Below are positions 25,221-35,486 of a stretch of DNA of 64,000 nucleotides, piece by piece. The DNA lies in assembly GCA_029548365.1 (NCBI GenBank), contig JAKPNN010000019.1, positions 31,971 through 95,970 on the forward strand, given 5' to 3'. The position numbers and the translations under genes are program-made. Position 1 is the first letter of the stretch, and each line of letters starts with the position of its first letter. The notes under the pieces were generated by a model. It did no database searches. It saw nothing but the letters and a program-made list of their open reading frames with translations, and was not told the origin of the DNA. Origin of the DNA: Chloroflexota bacterium (GTDB lineage: Bacteria > Chloroflexota > Anaerolineae > Anaerolineales > Anaerolineaceae).

Positions 25221-25772
25221 TTATAAAAACCGGTTTGACAATTTGTCCAACAAATCTTGGGTTACCCTGGGAGGGATTTTGCGTCTTGCTACTGGAATAA
25301 ATTTTTTGTAAATTCCGGGATCTCCGCCTACAACGAATTCGAGTTTGTCGCTAATAAAAGTTGCTTTGTTTGATAGGGGTTTCAGTTTTATTTCTTTGAT
25401 CTCTCTCCACTGCAGATGTGTTTGCTTTCCAAAGGCTGAAACGATAACCAATTTATCCTCACATGCAATGATGGTCTTCAGAAGCGAAAACAACAGGATT
25501 GCTGAGCCCGATACATTACACACTAGGATAAATGCAGCAGCCAGGAGGTATGAAGTCTGATCTGAACCCCCTGTAGAAGGATCGATCACTTTGAGAACCA
25601 GAATGAACAATCCCATGGCAATCAGCATTCCCCCTAAGACTGCTGACATCCAGGTCTCAGAGAGCCGCAGGATTTCATTTTCCATCTTTTTCGGCCTCTT
25701 AGTAAAAATAAGATAGAGCGCAACTCCAACCACAACCAAACTTAATCCAAATGAAATGATCAAATAAATCAT
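25221..25772 (-). CDS. hypothetical membrane protein with cytoplasmic PH-like tail
   Basis: A 183-residue protein with three hydrophobic segments (about residues 3-23, 45-65 and 75-100). Then follows a soluble tail of about 80 residues containing LVIVSAFGKQTHLQWREIKEIKLKPL, a pattern seen in bacterial PH-like domains. I recognise no characterised family. It is embedded in the catabolic cluster between the metallopeptidase and RraA genes with 10-30 base gaps, so it is probably co-transcribed, but its link to sugar-acid catabolism is unclear. Confidence 0.65.
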   Translation of the reverse strand: MIYLIISFGLSLVVVGVALYLIFTKRPKKMENEILRLSETWMSAVLGGMLIAMGLFILVLKVIDPSTGGSDQTSYLLAAAFILVCNVSGSAILLFSLLKTIIACEDKLVIVSAFGKQTHLQWREIKEIKLKPLSNKATFISDKLEFVVGGDPGIYKKFIPVARRKIPPRVTQDLLDKLSNRFL

Positions 25773-25782
25773 AATTTACCTT

Positions 25783-26436
25783 CTATTGTGTTGATTTGTT
25801 CATCATATTTAAGTAGTGCCGTTCTGCGGTAACGGGGTTTTGAACGTAAAGCAAGATGACATTAAAAATGAAGGGAGAGCATTGCAGTTGAACCAGCTCT
25901 CTGGTAAAAGCCATCGCGCCAATCTCACCCAGGCAGGTGATGCGGCTGACATTTTTAAAGGGACCAATTTGCCACACTTTTATACGCTCAGCTACAGAAA
26001 AAAGATCAGGCTGGGTCAGCTCAAAGTAGTGATACAGCTCGTGGGCGATTAATAGATCCGTTGTGTTAACCTCGCCAGTAAATTCACGCAAGCCCTTCTC
26101 GTTGATTAACTGATCTGCGGCATGAGCGAGATCTGTAAAGACGTTGATCGTATCGGGCTCCTCAAAGCTGGCGAACATGGAATAGCCCGGACTGCTTTGA
26201 GAGGTTTTTTCCACAAGGTTCAGGTTCAGCTTTTTTACTAACTTTCTGGGAGAAACGTCCCCAAAATCGGTTTTAAGCTGTTCAGCCAGCGATGAAGCAC
26301 TCTCTGCTGCCTTTCTGGCATATTCCTTTCGTTTTTCCGGTGGAATTCGATTAACTAATGGTTCGGAGCGGAAGGAATACCGCGCCCAATCCTCATCTGT
26401 GAGTGTAACCAATTCACCGATCCATTCGATGATCAT
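25783..26436 (-). CDS. putative zinc metallopeptidase with HExxH motif
   Basis: A 217-residue protein. The sequence IAHELYHYFE (about residues 134-143) contains the HExxH zinc-binding motif, and a downstream GEIGAMAFTREL offers the third ligand Glu. The overall plan recalls ImmA/IrrE-type peptidases, but no helix-turn-helix is visible and the family assignment is loose. Its start overlaps the hydantoinase stop by 4 bases, so it is translated with that enzyme. A housekeeping or activating cleavage in this catabolic cluster is speculation. Confidence 0.65.
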   Translation of the reverse strand: MIIEWIGELVTLTDEDWARYSFRSEPLVNRIPPEKRKEYARKAAESASSLAEQLKTDFGDVSPRKLVKKLNLNLVEKTSQSSPGYSMFASFEEPDTINVFTDLAHAADQLINEKGLREFTGEVNTTDLLIAHELYHYFELTQPDLFSVAERIKVWQIGPFKNVSRITCLGEIGAMAFTRELVQLQCSPFIFNVILLYVQNPVTAERHYLNMMNKSTQ

Positions 26437-28562
26437 AGTATCTCGGTTCTTGAACTGATCAATATGATATCCTCATCTGGATCTGCTTCAAGAAATTCAC
26501 TACGCATCACGACGGTGAGTTGATTAAAATCCAGGGAGTTTGAAAAGTCCAGGACCTTTCCATTGATGCACAGGAAGATGTCGGGGGTGGAGAGCATTTC
26601 ACGTCTGTAAGAGACTTGCTGGTCCCACAGTTTTTTGGTGTTACTTTCCCAATCCCTAGCTTTACACGCCGTTCCGATGGCATTGGAACATTGAACTTTC
26701 ACAAAACCGCGGTGGTCGACCAGTCGCAATTGTTGTTTATCGCCGACTTTCCGGCCAAACACATAAAAGATGTCCTGGTGTATGAGTAATTCGACCTCTT
26801 CCAACTTTGCGTTCATCGATTGAGCAGCAATCTCTCGGGCTTCATCTGCGTTGACTTTCAGAGACAGATCGGTGGCCTGGACTTCGTTTGAACCCAATGC
26901 AATCGCGGTTACCTTTGAGCTTTGTGGGTCGATTTCAATATGGACTTCCACTGTGGATGGGACAGCACCGTTTTTGATGGCTAACGCAGCTGCTTCACGT
27001 TTGATGCGGCTGATTTCTTCTGTGGTCGGATTGGGGATCACCCTTTCCACAACATCGCGGATCATCGCCAGGGCTACGCCGATCGAAGAAATGACTTCAG
27101 CATATTTGGGGATGGAGTAGTTCAGTTTCATCACGCCAGAAGAATAGGGTATCAATGCTGCAGCGCCACCACCCACGCCAACCAGTGTCATCTGGTCGTG
27201 TTCAAGCCGATATTTTTCTGCGAACTCATCGATCACCGGGTGGATTTTTTCGTAGGCTTTATGCAGAATCTGTTGAGCAGTTTCTTCTACGGAAATACCG
27301 AGATAATCGGCGAGAGGCTGCATACAGCGCCGGGCAGATTCCTGAATACCGTATGAATAATCATCGGGCTGACATAAGCCCAACACATTCGCGGCGCAGC
27401 TATTGGTCAGTGTGACTCGCTTACCACTGGCAAGTTTGATCCTGACATAATCAGCAGGGTCGCCTTTTTTTGGAGAGAAAAACTCTAATTGGGGGTCTAC
27501 AATCTCTTCCAATGGGGTATAAACTGCGTATTTCAAACCAGCAATATGAGCTGAACGAGGGCCGACATCCACCAGGATGTTGTCTTTTGCCCGCACCATA
27601 CTTCCACCGGCAACACCTAGCACACGCACATCTAGTGAATTGATATATGTACGATGCCCGCCAACAACCGTGTATTCGACAGCCGGCCTGCCATTTTTGA
27701 TGACGCCGATATTCGTCGATGTCCCCCCGACCTCGAAATAAATGCCATTGGAAGCGCGCAGGTACATAAGGGCGCCCATGATGCTGGCGGCAGGGCCGGA
27801 CAACATGGTCAGCACCGGGCGCTTCTTCATCTCTATTACATCCATCACGCCGCCGTCGCCGCGCATAATCATTAAAGGTACGCTAATGCCAGCCTGACGA
27901 ACGCTCGTTTCAGTGCTGTTCGCAGTATCAAGCATTTTTGGCAGAATGCTGCCATTGATGGCTGCTGTGCGTGTGCGGCGAGTGAGACCATAAAGTTTGC
28001 TGATTTCCGATGCAACGGTAACCATCATGTCATGCTTTTCAGCCACATCTTTAACAAGGTTTTCCTCTGCAATACTGTCCACGCCAAATGCTTTTGACGC
28101 CACAATAACGGATGCGCCCTGTTGTTTCAGATCTTCAATCGCCATTTTCACTGAAGATTCATTGACATCCTTGAGTTTTAAGAAAGTATGGCAGGTGTGG
28201 ATCTTCCTTCCGGTTCCCAGGTCAATATCAGGCAACTTTGATTGGCTTTTCGCCAGCAGTCCTTCCAGTCCGCCACCAGCCATGCCAATGATGCCAACTT
28301 TTGCCACATCGCCTTCGAGCAGGGCGTTGGTCGCCTGGGTTGTGCTGTGCGCGATGAAGACAACATCATCGGGGTCGATATTGTATTCTCTCATGCAATT
28401 TTCAAAGCACTCAATCACACCTGCTGCCACGCCATCTTCGTGGTCATGGCTGGTCATAACAATTGATTCACCAATGATTTCGTTGGTATCGTTATCAAGG
28501 GCAACCGCTTTCGTGTGTGTTCCACCGACATCAATACCAAATCGAATTTTTCGTGTGCTCAT
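26433..28562 (-). CDS. hydantoinase/oxoprolinase family protein (HyuA-like)
   Basis: About 709 residues of the HyuA class, ATP-dependent enzymes that open lactam rings or, in acetophenone carboxylase, activate ketones. The N-terminus IRFGIDVGGTHTKAVALD is the ASKHA phosphate-1 loop; GSILPKMLDT and the GGDGGVM, LSGPAASIMGAL and GGTSTNIGVI segments follow in family order. No HyuB partner is encoded nearby. The ATG at 28562 is preferred since GAGG precedes it. Neighbouring aldolases and the KDG kinase suggest its product enters central keto-acid metabolism. The substrate is unknown. Confidence 0.85.
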   Translation of the reverse strand: MSTRKIRFGIDVGGTHTKAVALDNDTNEIIGESIVMTSHDHEDGVAAGVIECFENCMREYNIDPDDVVFIAHSTTQATNALLEGDVAKVGIIGMAGGGLEGLLAKSQSKLPDIDLGTGRKIHTCHTFLKLKDVNESSVKMAIEDLKQQGASVIVASKAFGVDSIAEENLVKDVAEKHDMMVTVASEISKLYGLTRRTRTAAINGSILPKMLDTANSTETSVRQAGISVPLMIMRGDGGVMDVIEMKKRPVLTMLSGPAASIMGALMYLRASNGIYFEVGGTSTNIGVIKNGRPAVEYTVVGGHRTYINSLDVRVLGVAGGSMVRAKDNILVDVGPRSAHIAGLKYAVYTPLEEIVDPQLEFFSPKKGDPADYVRIKLASGKRVTLTNSCAANVLGLCQPDDYSYGIQESARRCMQPLADYLGISVEETAQQILHKAYEKIHPVIDEFAEKYRLEHDQMTLVGVGGGAAALIPYSSGVMKLNYSIPKYAEVISSIGVALAMIRDVVERVIPNPTTEEISRIKREAAALAIKNGAVPSTVEVHIEIDPQSSKVTAIALGSNEVQATDLSLKVNADEAREIAAQSMNAKLEEVELLIHQDIFYVFGRKVGDKQQLRLVDHRGFVKVQCSNAIGTACKARDWESNTKKLWDQQVSYRREMLSTPDIFLCINGKVLDFSNSLDFNQLTVVMRSEFLEADPDEDIILISSRTEIL

Positions 28563-28603
28563 ATTTCGCCTCAACATTAACAATAAATAATCATAATATC
28601 CTT

Positions 28604-28631
28604 CGGGAGGAGAGAAATGACCCTCCTCCCG
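28604..28631. promoter_or_regulatory. strong hairpin between transporter and hydantoinase genes
   Basis: Perfect 9-base arms CGGGAGGAG (28604-28612) and CTCCTCCCG (28623-28631) in the 156-base gap. No T-run follows on the minus strand, so partial termination or mRNA protection downstream of the transporter gene is more likely than full termination. Confidence 0.55.
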
Positions 28632-28718
28632 ATCATTACCTACTTAATTTTGGTTGCCCCGCATTGTTCAACAATCGTAAAGCAACTTTTCAACCATAGC
28701 GGAAGCTCATACAGGGGC

Positions 28719-30035
28719 TTAGATGACAACACGAGAAGCTAATAACACATAAGCCACCAATTCGAGCACCAGGGCAAGCGGCAATGCATAGGGCAAGGTT
28801 TGCGTCATGAATTCCTTGATGGTTACTTTTGTGTAACCAATAGCCCAAAGGTTCCAGGATTGTGTTGGGCAAACGTTCGTGGTGATTGTGGAGCAAAGGA
28901 TATAGAAGAGGGGATACAGAATCGTCAGAGGATACAGACCGGTTCCTGCGATGATGGCAAATGTAGCTGCACCAGCACCCCAAATGGAAAGTGGACCTCG
29001 GAATAAGGCCAGGAACCCGAAGATACCGAATACCAGGTAAAGCAGGAACACGTTTTGCGGCAGAATGGGGGCGACGATTGGCGCTAAGAAAGCTTTTGCC
29101 ACGCTTGCTGAGCGAATGAACATCTGCAAGAAGAGCAAGAACCCGAGCACCAGCCCAACGTCTGCAACGCCTTCATAGAAGGTCTTTTGGACGACATCTG
29201 CAATCCCATTCCAGCCCTTTTTAAGATATCCAGTCCAGCCCAACGCCCAGATTACAGAAAGTACAATTGCGAGGATGGCGCTCATTTTCGTTATCAACGA
29301 AATGCTAACAGGCAGAAGGGGGGTCAGGCAAGCCATCAAATTGGCATTTTCGCCTTCCAAATTGACTTCTTGGGCTGCCCAGGCTGTGGATTTCTTCTTA
29401 TTCCGCAAGCTGATGAGGACCATTACGATCACAAAAGCCAGGTGAATCGCTATGGCTATGAACGCAAAGCGGGTCCATTCAGGGCTCCTGAAATCATAAA
29501 TCTCTTCACCCATCTGCATCGTTCCAGCCGCCTGGCTGAGAAGTGCATTGTTGATATATAAGCCGTTGGTGATAGACATGGCAAAAGTTCCAGTTGCCAA
29601 TGGCTTGGGTATCCCCAACGACAGCATAATTGGAAAGACAATAACACCAATGGCAACCACGGCGCCCACACCATAAGCGGTTGTGAAAATGGCGGTTACA
29701 ACAATGGCCAGCAGAATAACAGTAAGAGCTGGTTTATCGCCACCAAGTTCAACAGCCTTTTTAATAATTGTGCGTGCAATGCCTGTCTCAATCAGGACCC
29801 TTCCAAACCAACTACCAAAGATGATGTTCACAGCTGTAGGGCCAAAGGCTTCAGGACCGCCCTGGAAAACCTGCGCGTTGAGGGTTGGCCAGTCAACAGC
29901 TCCGCCAATCCAACACAAGGCTGTCCAAAGAACTGCCATTACAAAAAGACCGAGCAAGAGGTTTCCACCCCTTGCAGCGTAAATAATAAAGATAAGGTAT
30001 GTAATCAATAAGATTACACCTATTGCGGTTTCCAT
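28719..30035 (-). CDS. ion-transporter-superfamily permease (GntP/CitMHS-like)
   Basis: A 438-residue protein with about eleven to twelve membrane segments. The segment TAYGVGAVVAIGVIVFPIMLSLGIPKPLATGTFAMSITN resembles the pore region of gluconate and citrate-type carriers of the IT superfamily, but the precise family is not certain. It is the first gene of the catabolic cluster, so it probably imports the acid that the hydantoinase-like enzyme, aldolases and KDG kinase degrade. AAGGAG lies 7 bases before the ATG. A promoter with an extended -10 is about 100-130 bases upstream. Confidence 0.7.
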   Translation of the reverse strand: METAIGVILLITYLIFIIYAARGGNLLLGLFVMAVLWTALCWIGGAVDWPTLNAQVFQGGPEAFGPTAVNIIFGSWFGRVLIETGIARTIIKKAVELGGDKPALTVILLAIVVTAIFTTAYGVGAVVAIGVIVFPIMLSLGIPKPLATGTFAMSITNGLYINNALLSQAAGTMQMGEEIYDFRSPEWTRFAFIAIAIHLAFVIVMVLISLRNKKKSTAWAAQEVNLEGENANLMACLTPLLPVSISLITKMSAILAIVLSVIWALGWTGYLKKGWNGIADVVQKTFYEGVADVGLVLGFLLFLQMFIRSASVAKAFLAPIVAPILPQNVFLLYLVFGIFGFLALFRGPLSIWGAGAATFAIIAGTGLYPLTILYPLFYILCSTITTNVCPTQSWNLWAIGYTKVTIKEFMTQTLPYALPLALVLELVAYVLLASRVVI

Positions 30036-30366
30036 AAATAAGGCTCCTTGTTAATCTAAAATAAATTGTGCTTAACGATAAAACAACGAATAAGATAAAA
30101 GTCTAATAAACGCCTCCTTAATCATGAAAATGCTCATGGTTGAAAAGCCAAGAAAATTATAACACACTTTTATAAGCACTCGTCAACACGTTTAGGATTG
30201 AAAAAGCTCAAGAAAACCCTGCTGAAGGAATGCCATCTCAGTATATTATAGAAGGGCAAAATCAAATCTAATCGCAAAGAAAAACAATATTATTAGATCG
30301 ATATCTAATTATTTAATTTTATTTTATTAAAATATATTGATTTACCACCCCTTTTGAAGAGAGCTG
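30036..30366 (-). other. control region upstream of the catabolic cluster
   Basis: An AT-rich 331-base gap without a gene. On the minus strand an extended -10 (TGTTATAAT, TATAAT at 30159-30164) lies 19 bases after a TTGACG -35. Further up, ATTAGAT and ATCTAAT form a perfect inverted repeat with a 4-base spacer (30292-30309), a plausible regulator site. The sequence TTATAA-7-TTATAA overlaps the promoter. The end towards 30366 is the 3' flank of the rhomboid gene and shows no terminator that I can support. Confidence 0.5.
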
Positions 30367-31050
30367 CTACCAGCGTTGCTGCTGCGGGGTTTGATGGCGA
30401 CGTTTTTTAAACAGCAGCGCCAGCAGCACCCCGGCGATAAAACCGCCAATGTGAGCCCAAAACGCTGTTCCCCCGACATCCGGCCCACCCAGGGAGAGCA
30501 CGCCGCTGAGGAATTGCAAGATGAACCACATTCCCAGCACAATTATGGCTGGGACCGCCTTGAGCGTCATGAAATACCCAAGTGGGATGAAGGTGAGCAC
30601 ACGGCTGTGCGGATAAAGCACGAGGTAAGCGCCCAGCACGGCGGCGATGGCTCCGCTGGCGCCAACCGTGGGGACAACGGACAGAGGGTTTGTGATGGTG
30701 TGCACGAGTGTGGCTGTCACGCCGCCAACCAGGTAAAACACCAGGTAGCCCAGGTGTCCCCATGCGTCTTCTACATTGTCGCCGAAGATCCACAGGTAAA
30801 GCATATTTCCGCCCAGGTGCAAGATCCCTGCATGCATGAACATGGCGGTGAAAATATTGCGCAGGTTGCTGAATTTGATGGGTGCAACCAGGAAATCGTA
30901 GGGGACAAACGCAAATCGATATATAATGGCCTCGCTCTGCTCGCCGGCTAACAGCCATTGCAAGCAAAAAACAATCACGTTGACAATAATTAACAGGGCA
31001 TTAACCACCGGTACCCTGCGGGCTTTAATTTCGTCTCGGATGGGTATCAT
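30367..31050 (-). CDS. rhomboid family intramembrane serine protease
   Basis: A 227-residue protein with six membrane segments. The catalytic Ser132 lies in GASGA and the catalytic His200 in AHIGGF; the HLGGNMLYLWIFG stretch around residues 78-90 is the helix with the conserved His/Asn of rhomboids. It would cleave single-pass membrane proteins inside the bilayer. A TATAAT-like element at 31099-31104 suggests its own promoter. It diverges from rpoB and has no evident partner among its neighbours. Confidence 0.93.
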   Translation of the reverse strand: MIPIRDEIKARRVPVVNALLIIVNVIVFCLQWLLAGEQSEAIIYRFAFVPYDFLVAPIKFSNLRNIFTAMFMHAGILHLGGNMLYLWIFGDNVEDAWGHLGYLVFYLVGGVTATLVHTITNPLSVVPTVGASGAIAAVLGAYLVLYPHSRVLTFIPLGYFMTLKAVPAIIVLGMWFILQFLSGVLSLGGPDVGGTAFWAHIGGFIAGVLLALLFKKRRHQTPQQQRW

Positions 31051-31104
31051 AATTACTTTTGTCCCTTTCCTGGGTGGAAAATCGAAATGGTTCAGTTTAT
31101 TATA

Positions 31105-31358
31105 ACCAGGTTTTTCAACGCTTACCAGTCATGTCCGTCAGCTCAGCCGGTTATTAATGTACCAATCGATGAAACCAACGATTGCTTCGTGCTCAGCATT
31201 ATAACTGCTGCGTATATTGATGATCAGTCAGCATGAACTGCGGAGTTTTGGTTGCCCCCCTTTACAAAACATGATTATTGAAGGATGATTAACATCCACC
31301 AGGGAGATCAGGTGTTAATTGGACTCAGACCTTATTTTGACCAAATTGATTTTTTAGC
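31105..31358. other. gene-free spacer between rhomboid gene and rpoB promoter
   Basis: About 250 bases. A short minus-strand reading at 31137-31230, ending in AEHEAIVGFIDWYINNR, looks like the tail of an alpha/beta hydrolase, but it is closed by a stop upstream and has no start or ribosome site; it may be a gene remnant. Nothing else could be supported. Confidence 0.35.
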
Positions 31359-31387
31359 TTGACTTTACATTATCGATTGGCTAGAAT
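31359..31387 (+). promoter_or_regulatory. rpoB promoter
   Basis: TTGACT (31359-31364) and TAGAAT (31382-31387) are separated by 17 bases. Transcription would start near 31394, giving a leader of about 93 bases before rpoB. rplJ/rplL do not precede rpoB here, so this promoter probably drives rpoB directly. Confidence 0.7.
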
Positions 31388-31486
31388 GATAATTCGCGAA
31401 TTGCGCGCCAGTATCTATTTAATAACATGGAAAGACCGATAATTTTCAGGAACACCCCAGTCGTCATAGCTTATCAGGAGCCCTAA

Positions 31487-34400
31487 ATGGCAGAATTGCC
31501 CATCAAATCATACCAAAATATTCCAGTAGGTTTGGACCTACCTCCCTTAATCCAGGTGCAGATCGATTCCTTCAAGCGGCTTAAGGAAAACGGATTTTAT
31601 GATTTATTTGCTGAAATTTCCCCCATCGAGTCCTACAACAAAGGGATGCAATTATTTTTCCCCAGCAAAGATGCGATCACAGAAGAATGGGGTTTGAAGT
31701 TTTGGTACGAAGATCCTAAAACGACAATTGAGGAATGCCTGGAACGCGATCTGACTTATGCTTCGCCGCTGTACGTCACGGTATTGCTCAAGGGGAAGGA
31801 GATAGAGGAACCGATCACACAGGATTTATTCCTGGGCGATTTTCCAGAGATGACTCCCAAGGGAACCTTTATCATTAATGGAACAGAGCGGGTGGTGGTC
31901 AACCAATTGATTCGTTCTCCCGGGGTTTACTTTGAGAGCGAGGTTGATCGGATGACGAATCGACACCTGTCGACATCCAAGATGATCCCCGACCGGGGAG
32001 CCTGGATTGAGATGGAAACCCGTAAGAACGATTACATTATTATCAAGTTTAACCGAAAACGCACGACACCGATTACGGTCTTCCTGCGTGCCCTGGCCGC
32101 GGTCGATGATGGCATGGGCGACGACAACAGTCCGATTAAATATGGCACGGATGAGGAATTAATCGAGCTTTTTAAAGATGTGGATAAAGACACTGAGCGT
32201 TTGTTTATTGCTTCTTCAATTAACCAGGAACCTTCCTGGGAAGAATATTTAGCTGACGGGAAAACCATTGCCCAGGCTGCATTAATCGAATTTTTCAAGC
32301 GTTTGCGCCCTGGCGATCCACCCACGCTGGAGAATGCAAAGGTATTTTTAGAAGAACAGCTGTTCGATCAGCGTCGCTACGATCTTGAGCGCGTTGGCCG
32401 TTATAAATTGAACCAAAAATTGGAGCTGGATATTCCTATCGATCATCGCACGATCACAAAATGGGATATTGTGCAGATTGTGAAAAGAATGATCCTGATC
32501 AACAACAAGGAAGAACAACGCGATGATATTGACCATCTGGGTAACCGCCGGTTGAAGACGGTCGGCGAACTGATCCAGAATAAATTGCGAGTCGGTCTGC
32601 GCAGGATGGAACGCGTGGTCAAAGAACGCATGTCCACCAGCGGTCTGGAGCAGGTTTCTCCATCCAGCCTGGTGAATATTCGCCCGGTTGTCGCGTCCTT
32701 GAGAGAGTTCTTTGGTTCAAGCCAGCTTTCGCAATTTATGGAAGAGACCAACCCCCTGGCAGAGTTACGTCATAAGCGCACACTTTCCGCCCTGGGACCG
32801 GGCGGTTTGAGGCGTGAGCGTGCGGGTTTTGATGTGCGCGACGTTCATCATACGCATTATGGTCGTATTTGTCCTATTGAAACACCTGAAGGACCGAACA
32901 TTGGTTTGATCGGCAGGATGGCAACTTATGCCACGGTTAACGAATATGGCTTTATTGAAACGCCGTACCGCAAGGTGATTAAGGCGTTAAAACCTACGGA
33001 TAATCTGGTTGATCGCCAATTAAGGGAGGATATCAGGGACCCGAAGACAGATGAGCTGATTGCTGAAAGCGGCGAGCGCATTACCAAAGAGCTGGCAAAA
33101 AAACTGGCTAAACTTAACCTGAATGAGATTTTGGTGACGCCTTTCGTGTCAGATATATATCATTATTTGTCTGCAGATGCTGAGAGCAAATACACGATTG
33201 CCCAGGCGAATGCGCCGCTTAACGAATATCGTGAATTCACCCGGAGAGTTTCCTGTCGGCATCAATCCGGTTTCCAATTATCTAATCCAGATAAAATTGA
33301 TTATATTGATGTTTCACCGCAACAGATTGTAGGTGTGAGCGCCGCTTTGATTCCCTTCCTGGAGCATGATGATGCAAACCGGGCGTTGATGGGTTCAAAC
33401 ATGCAGGCACAAGCTGTACCACTGGTTCGACCTGAAATCCCAATTATTTCCACTGGCATGGAAGCCTATGCAGCGATTGACTCCGGTCAACTGGTGGTGG
33501 CTGAGGAAGATGGCGAAGTCGTCTCTGTTACGGGAAGAATGATCCAGGTACGAGAGGGCGATGGCAACCTCCGCACCTATAATTTGCAGAAATACAGACG
33601 CTCCAATCAATCAACCTGTATTGATCAGCATCCAGCAGTGATTAAAGGGCAGCGAATTCATAAAGGGGAAATCATTGGTGATTCCTCTTCTTCTGTTAAC
33701 GGCAACCTGGCATTAGGTCAGAACGTGCTGGTAGCCTTTGTCTCCTGGGAGGGCGGCAACTTCGAAGATGCAATGTTACTCTCAGAGCGACTGGTTCAGG
33801 AAGATCGATATACTTCGGTTCACATCGAAAAGCACGAGGTTGAAGCACGAGACACTAAGGTTGGCCCGGAGGAGATCACCCGGGATATCCCTAACGTTGG
33901 CGAAGAAGCTGTCCGCAATCTTGACGAGTACGGCATTATCCGCATTGGGGCAGAGGTTGGCCCCTCAGATATTTTGGTGGGCAAGATCACACCAAAGGGC
34001 GAAAAGGAATTGTCACCCGAAGAGCGGTTGTTGAAGGCAATCTTTGGTGAAAAATCGCGGGAAGTGAAGGACACCTCCTTGAAAATGCCACATGGCGAGC
34101 ATGGCATTGTGGTTGATGTTAAGGTTTTCACCCGCGAGGAAAATTCAGACCTGAAAGCAGGTGTGGAGACCATGGTGCGAGTCAGTGTTGCTCAACGTCG
34201 CAAGGTGACTGAGGGTGATAAAATGGCAGGTCGTCATGGAAACAAAGGTGTGATTTCAATGATTGTTCCAGTTGAAGACATGCCGTTCCTGGACAATGGA
34301 CGGACGATCGATGTGATCCTGAACCCGTTGAGTGTACCTGGTCGCATGAACCTCGGTCAAATTCTGGAGACTCACCTTGGTTGGGCTGCTGAACGACTGG

Positions 34401-35398
34401 GTTTCAGAGTTGTGACCCCGGTATTTGATGGCGCTACTGAATATGAAATTGAGGCTGAGCTTGCACGTGCGTGGATGATCGATCGTGCCTGGGAGGTCGC
34501 CGCGCAGAAAGCCTGGGACTGGATAAAAGGTTTTGAGGAGTATGATCCCGAGACCATCGAAGACGATGATGAGGTGCGCTTGCTGTACCTTGAAGACTGG
34601 TTGGGCGATCGTGGATATAAGGTCTATGAATTCCCGTCCGATCCCAATTACGCTCGTCGTTCCACAATGCGCGAATGGTTGCGTGACGAGGGCTACGATC
34701 CGGATAAAATTACCGGTTTTGAAGACGATGTTATTCCCGATCATGAGCAGCACGATCAAGATTCTCGTGCAATTGATACCTGCCTGAGGTTGTGGATGCA
34801 GTCTTTCGGTGTCAAGGTCAGCCAACAGCTTAAGAGTGAAGACGTGCGAAACAAAGCACGCCAAGTGATGCAGGATGTCGATAAGCCTAAACCTACTCTT
34901 GGAAAACAGAAATTGCGCGATGGCAAGACGGGTGAATATTACGATAACCCGGTTACGGTTGGTCTGATGACCGTAATGAAACTGCATCATCTTGTGGAAG
35001 ATAAAGTGCATGCCCGTGCGACTGGCCCATATAGCCTGGTTACCCAACAGCCCTTGGGCGGGAAAGCCCAATTCGGCGGTCAGCGTTTTGGAGAGATGGA
35101 AGTCTGGGCTCTGGAAGCCTATGGCGCGGCATATACCTTGCAAGAGATGCTAACCGTAAAATCTGACGATGTTGATGGTCGCAACAGCACCTACGAAGCC
35201 ATTGTTAAAGGCAAAAAGATAGAAGACCCCGGCATCCCGGCTGCTTTCAAGGTCCTGGTTAAGGAATTGCAAAGTTTGGGGCTTTCAATTGAAGCTGTGT
35301 TGGAAAATGGTGAGTTGATCACCTTTGGCAAGGATGAGGAAAAAGGCAAGAGTTTCAATCCACGCACCGGTTTGATCAGCATTGGCCAGGATGCATGA
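31487..35398 (+). CDS. rpoB: DNA-directed RNA polymerase subunit beta
   Basis: A 1303-residue RNA polymerase beta subunit. Family landmarks appear in order: the N-terminal lobe, the rifampicin-pocket region [18 protein letters not shown] (about residue 406), [27 protein letters not shown] and the C-terminal [27 protein letters not shown]. Two points are odd: an insertion of about 140 residues (around 995-1138) before the clamp segment, and Glu and Thr at the positions of E. coli Asp516 and Arg529. rpoC, usually next, is absent; rpsL follows after 263 bases. GGAGCC precedes the ATG. Confidence 0.98.
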   Translation: MAELPIKSYQNIPVGLDLPPLIQVQIDSFKRLKENGFYDLFAEISPIESYNKGMQLFFPSKDAITEEWGLKFWYEDPKTTIEECLERDLTYASPLYVTVLLKGKEIEEPITQDLFLGDFPEMTPKGTFIINGTERVVVNQLIRSPGVYFESEVDRMTNRHLSTSKMIPDRGAWIEMETRKNDYIIIKFNRKRTTPITVFLRALAAVDDGMGDDNSPIKYGTDEELIELFKDVDKDTERLFIASSINQEPSWEEYLADGKTIAQAALIEFFKRLRPGDPPTLENAKVFLEEQLFDQRRYDLERVGRYKLNQKLELDIPIDHRTITKWDIVQIVKRMILINNKEEQRDDIDHLGNRRLKTVGELIQNKLRVGLRRMERVVKERMSTSGLEQVSPSSLVNIRPVVASLREFFGSSQLSQFMEETNPLAELRHKRTLSALGPGGLRRERAGFDVRDVHHTHYGRICPIETPEGPNIGLIGRMATYATVNEYGFIETPYRKVIKALKPTDNLVDRQLREDIRDPKTDELIAESGERITKELAKKLAKLNLNEILVTPFVSDIYHYLSADAESKYTIAQANAPLNEYREFTRRVSCRHQSGFQLSNPDKIDYIDVSPQQIVGVSAALIPFLEHDDANRALMGSNMQAQAVPLVRPEIPIISTGMEAYAAIDSGQLVVAEEDGEVVSVTGRMIQVREGDGNLRTYNLQKYRRSNQSTCIDQHPAVIKGQRIHKGEIIGDSSSSVNGNLALGQNVLVAFVSWEGGNFEDAMLLSERLVQEDRYTSVHIEKHEVEARDTKVGPEEITRDIPNVGEEAVRNLDEYGIIRIGAEVGPSDILVGKITPKGEKELSPEERLLKAIFGEKSREVKDTSLKMPHGEHGIVVDVKVFTREENSDLKAGVETMVRVSVAQRRKVTEGDKMAGRHGNKGVISMIVPVEDMPFLDNGRTIDVILNPLSVPGRMNLGQILETHLGWAAERLGFRVVTPVFDGATEYEIEAELARAWMIDRAWEVAAQKAWDWIKGFEEYDPETIEDDDEVRLLYLEDWLGDRGYKVYEFPSDPNYARRSTMREWLRDEGYDPDKITGFEDDVIPDHEQHDQDSRAIDTCLRLWMQSFGVKVSQQLKSEDVRNKARQVMQDVDKPKPTLGKQKLRDGKTGEYYDNPVTVGLMTVMKLHHLVEDKVHARATGPYSLVTQQPLGGKAQFGGQRFGEMEVWALEAYGAAYTLQEMLTVKSDDVDGRNSTYEAIVKGKKIEDPGIPAAFKVLVKELQSLGLSIEAVLENGELITFGKDEEKGKSFNPRTGLISIGQDA

Positions 35399-35486
35399 TG
35401 AAGCCAGGGCTTTTAAACCCTCTGGTATTGCGAACAGGATTGGCAAGGATAGCCCGGTGAGCCTGTCCCATGAAATTAAAAATACC

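Noticed and set aside
31137..31230. Tail-like fragment of an alpha/beta hydrolase
   Set aside because: About 30 codons closed by an upstream stop, without start or ribosome site; too short to call a pseudogene with confidence.
34256..35143. 295-codon reading frame opposite rpoB
   Set aside because: Antisense shadow of a highly conserved gene; no ribosome site and no family resemblance.
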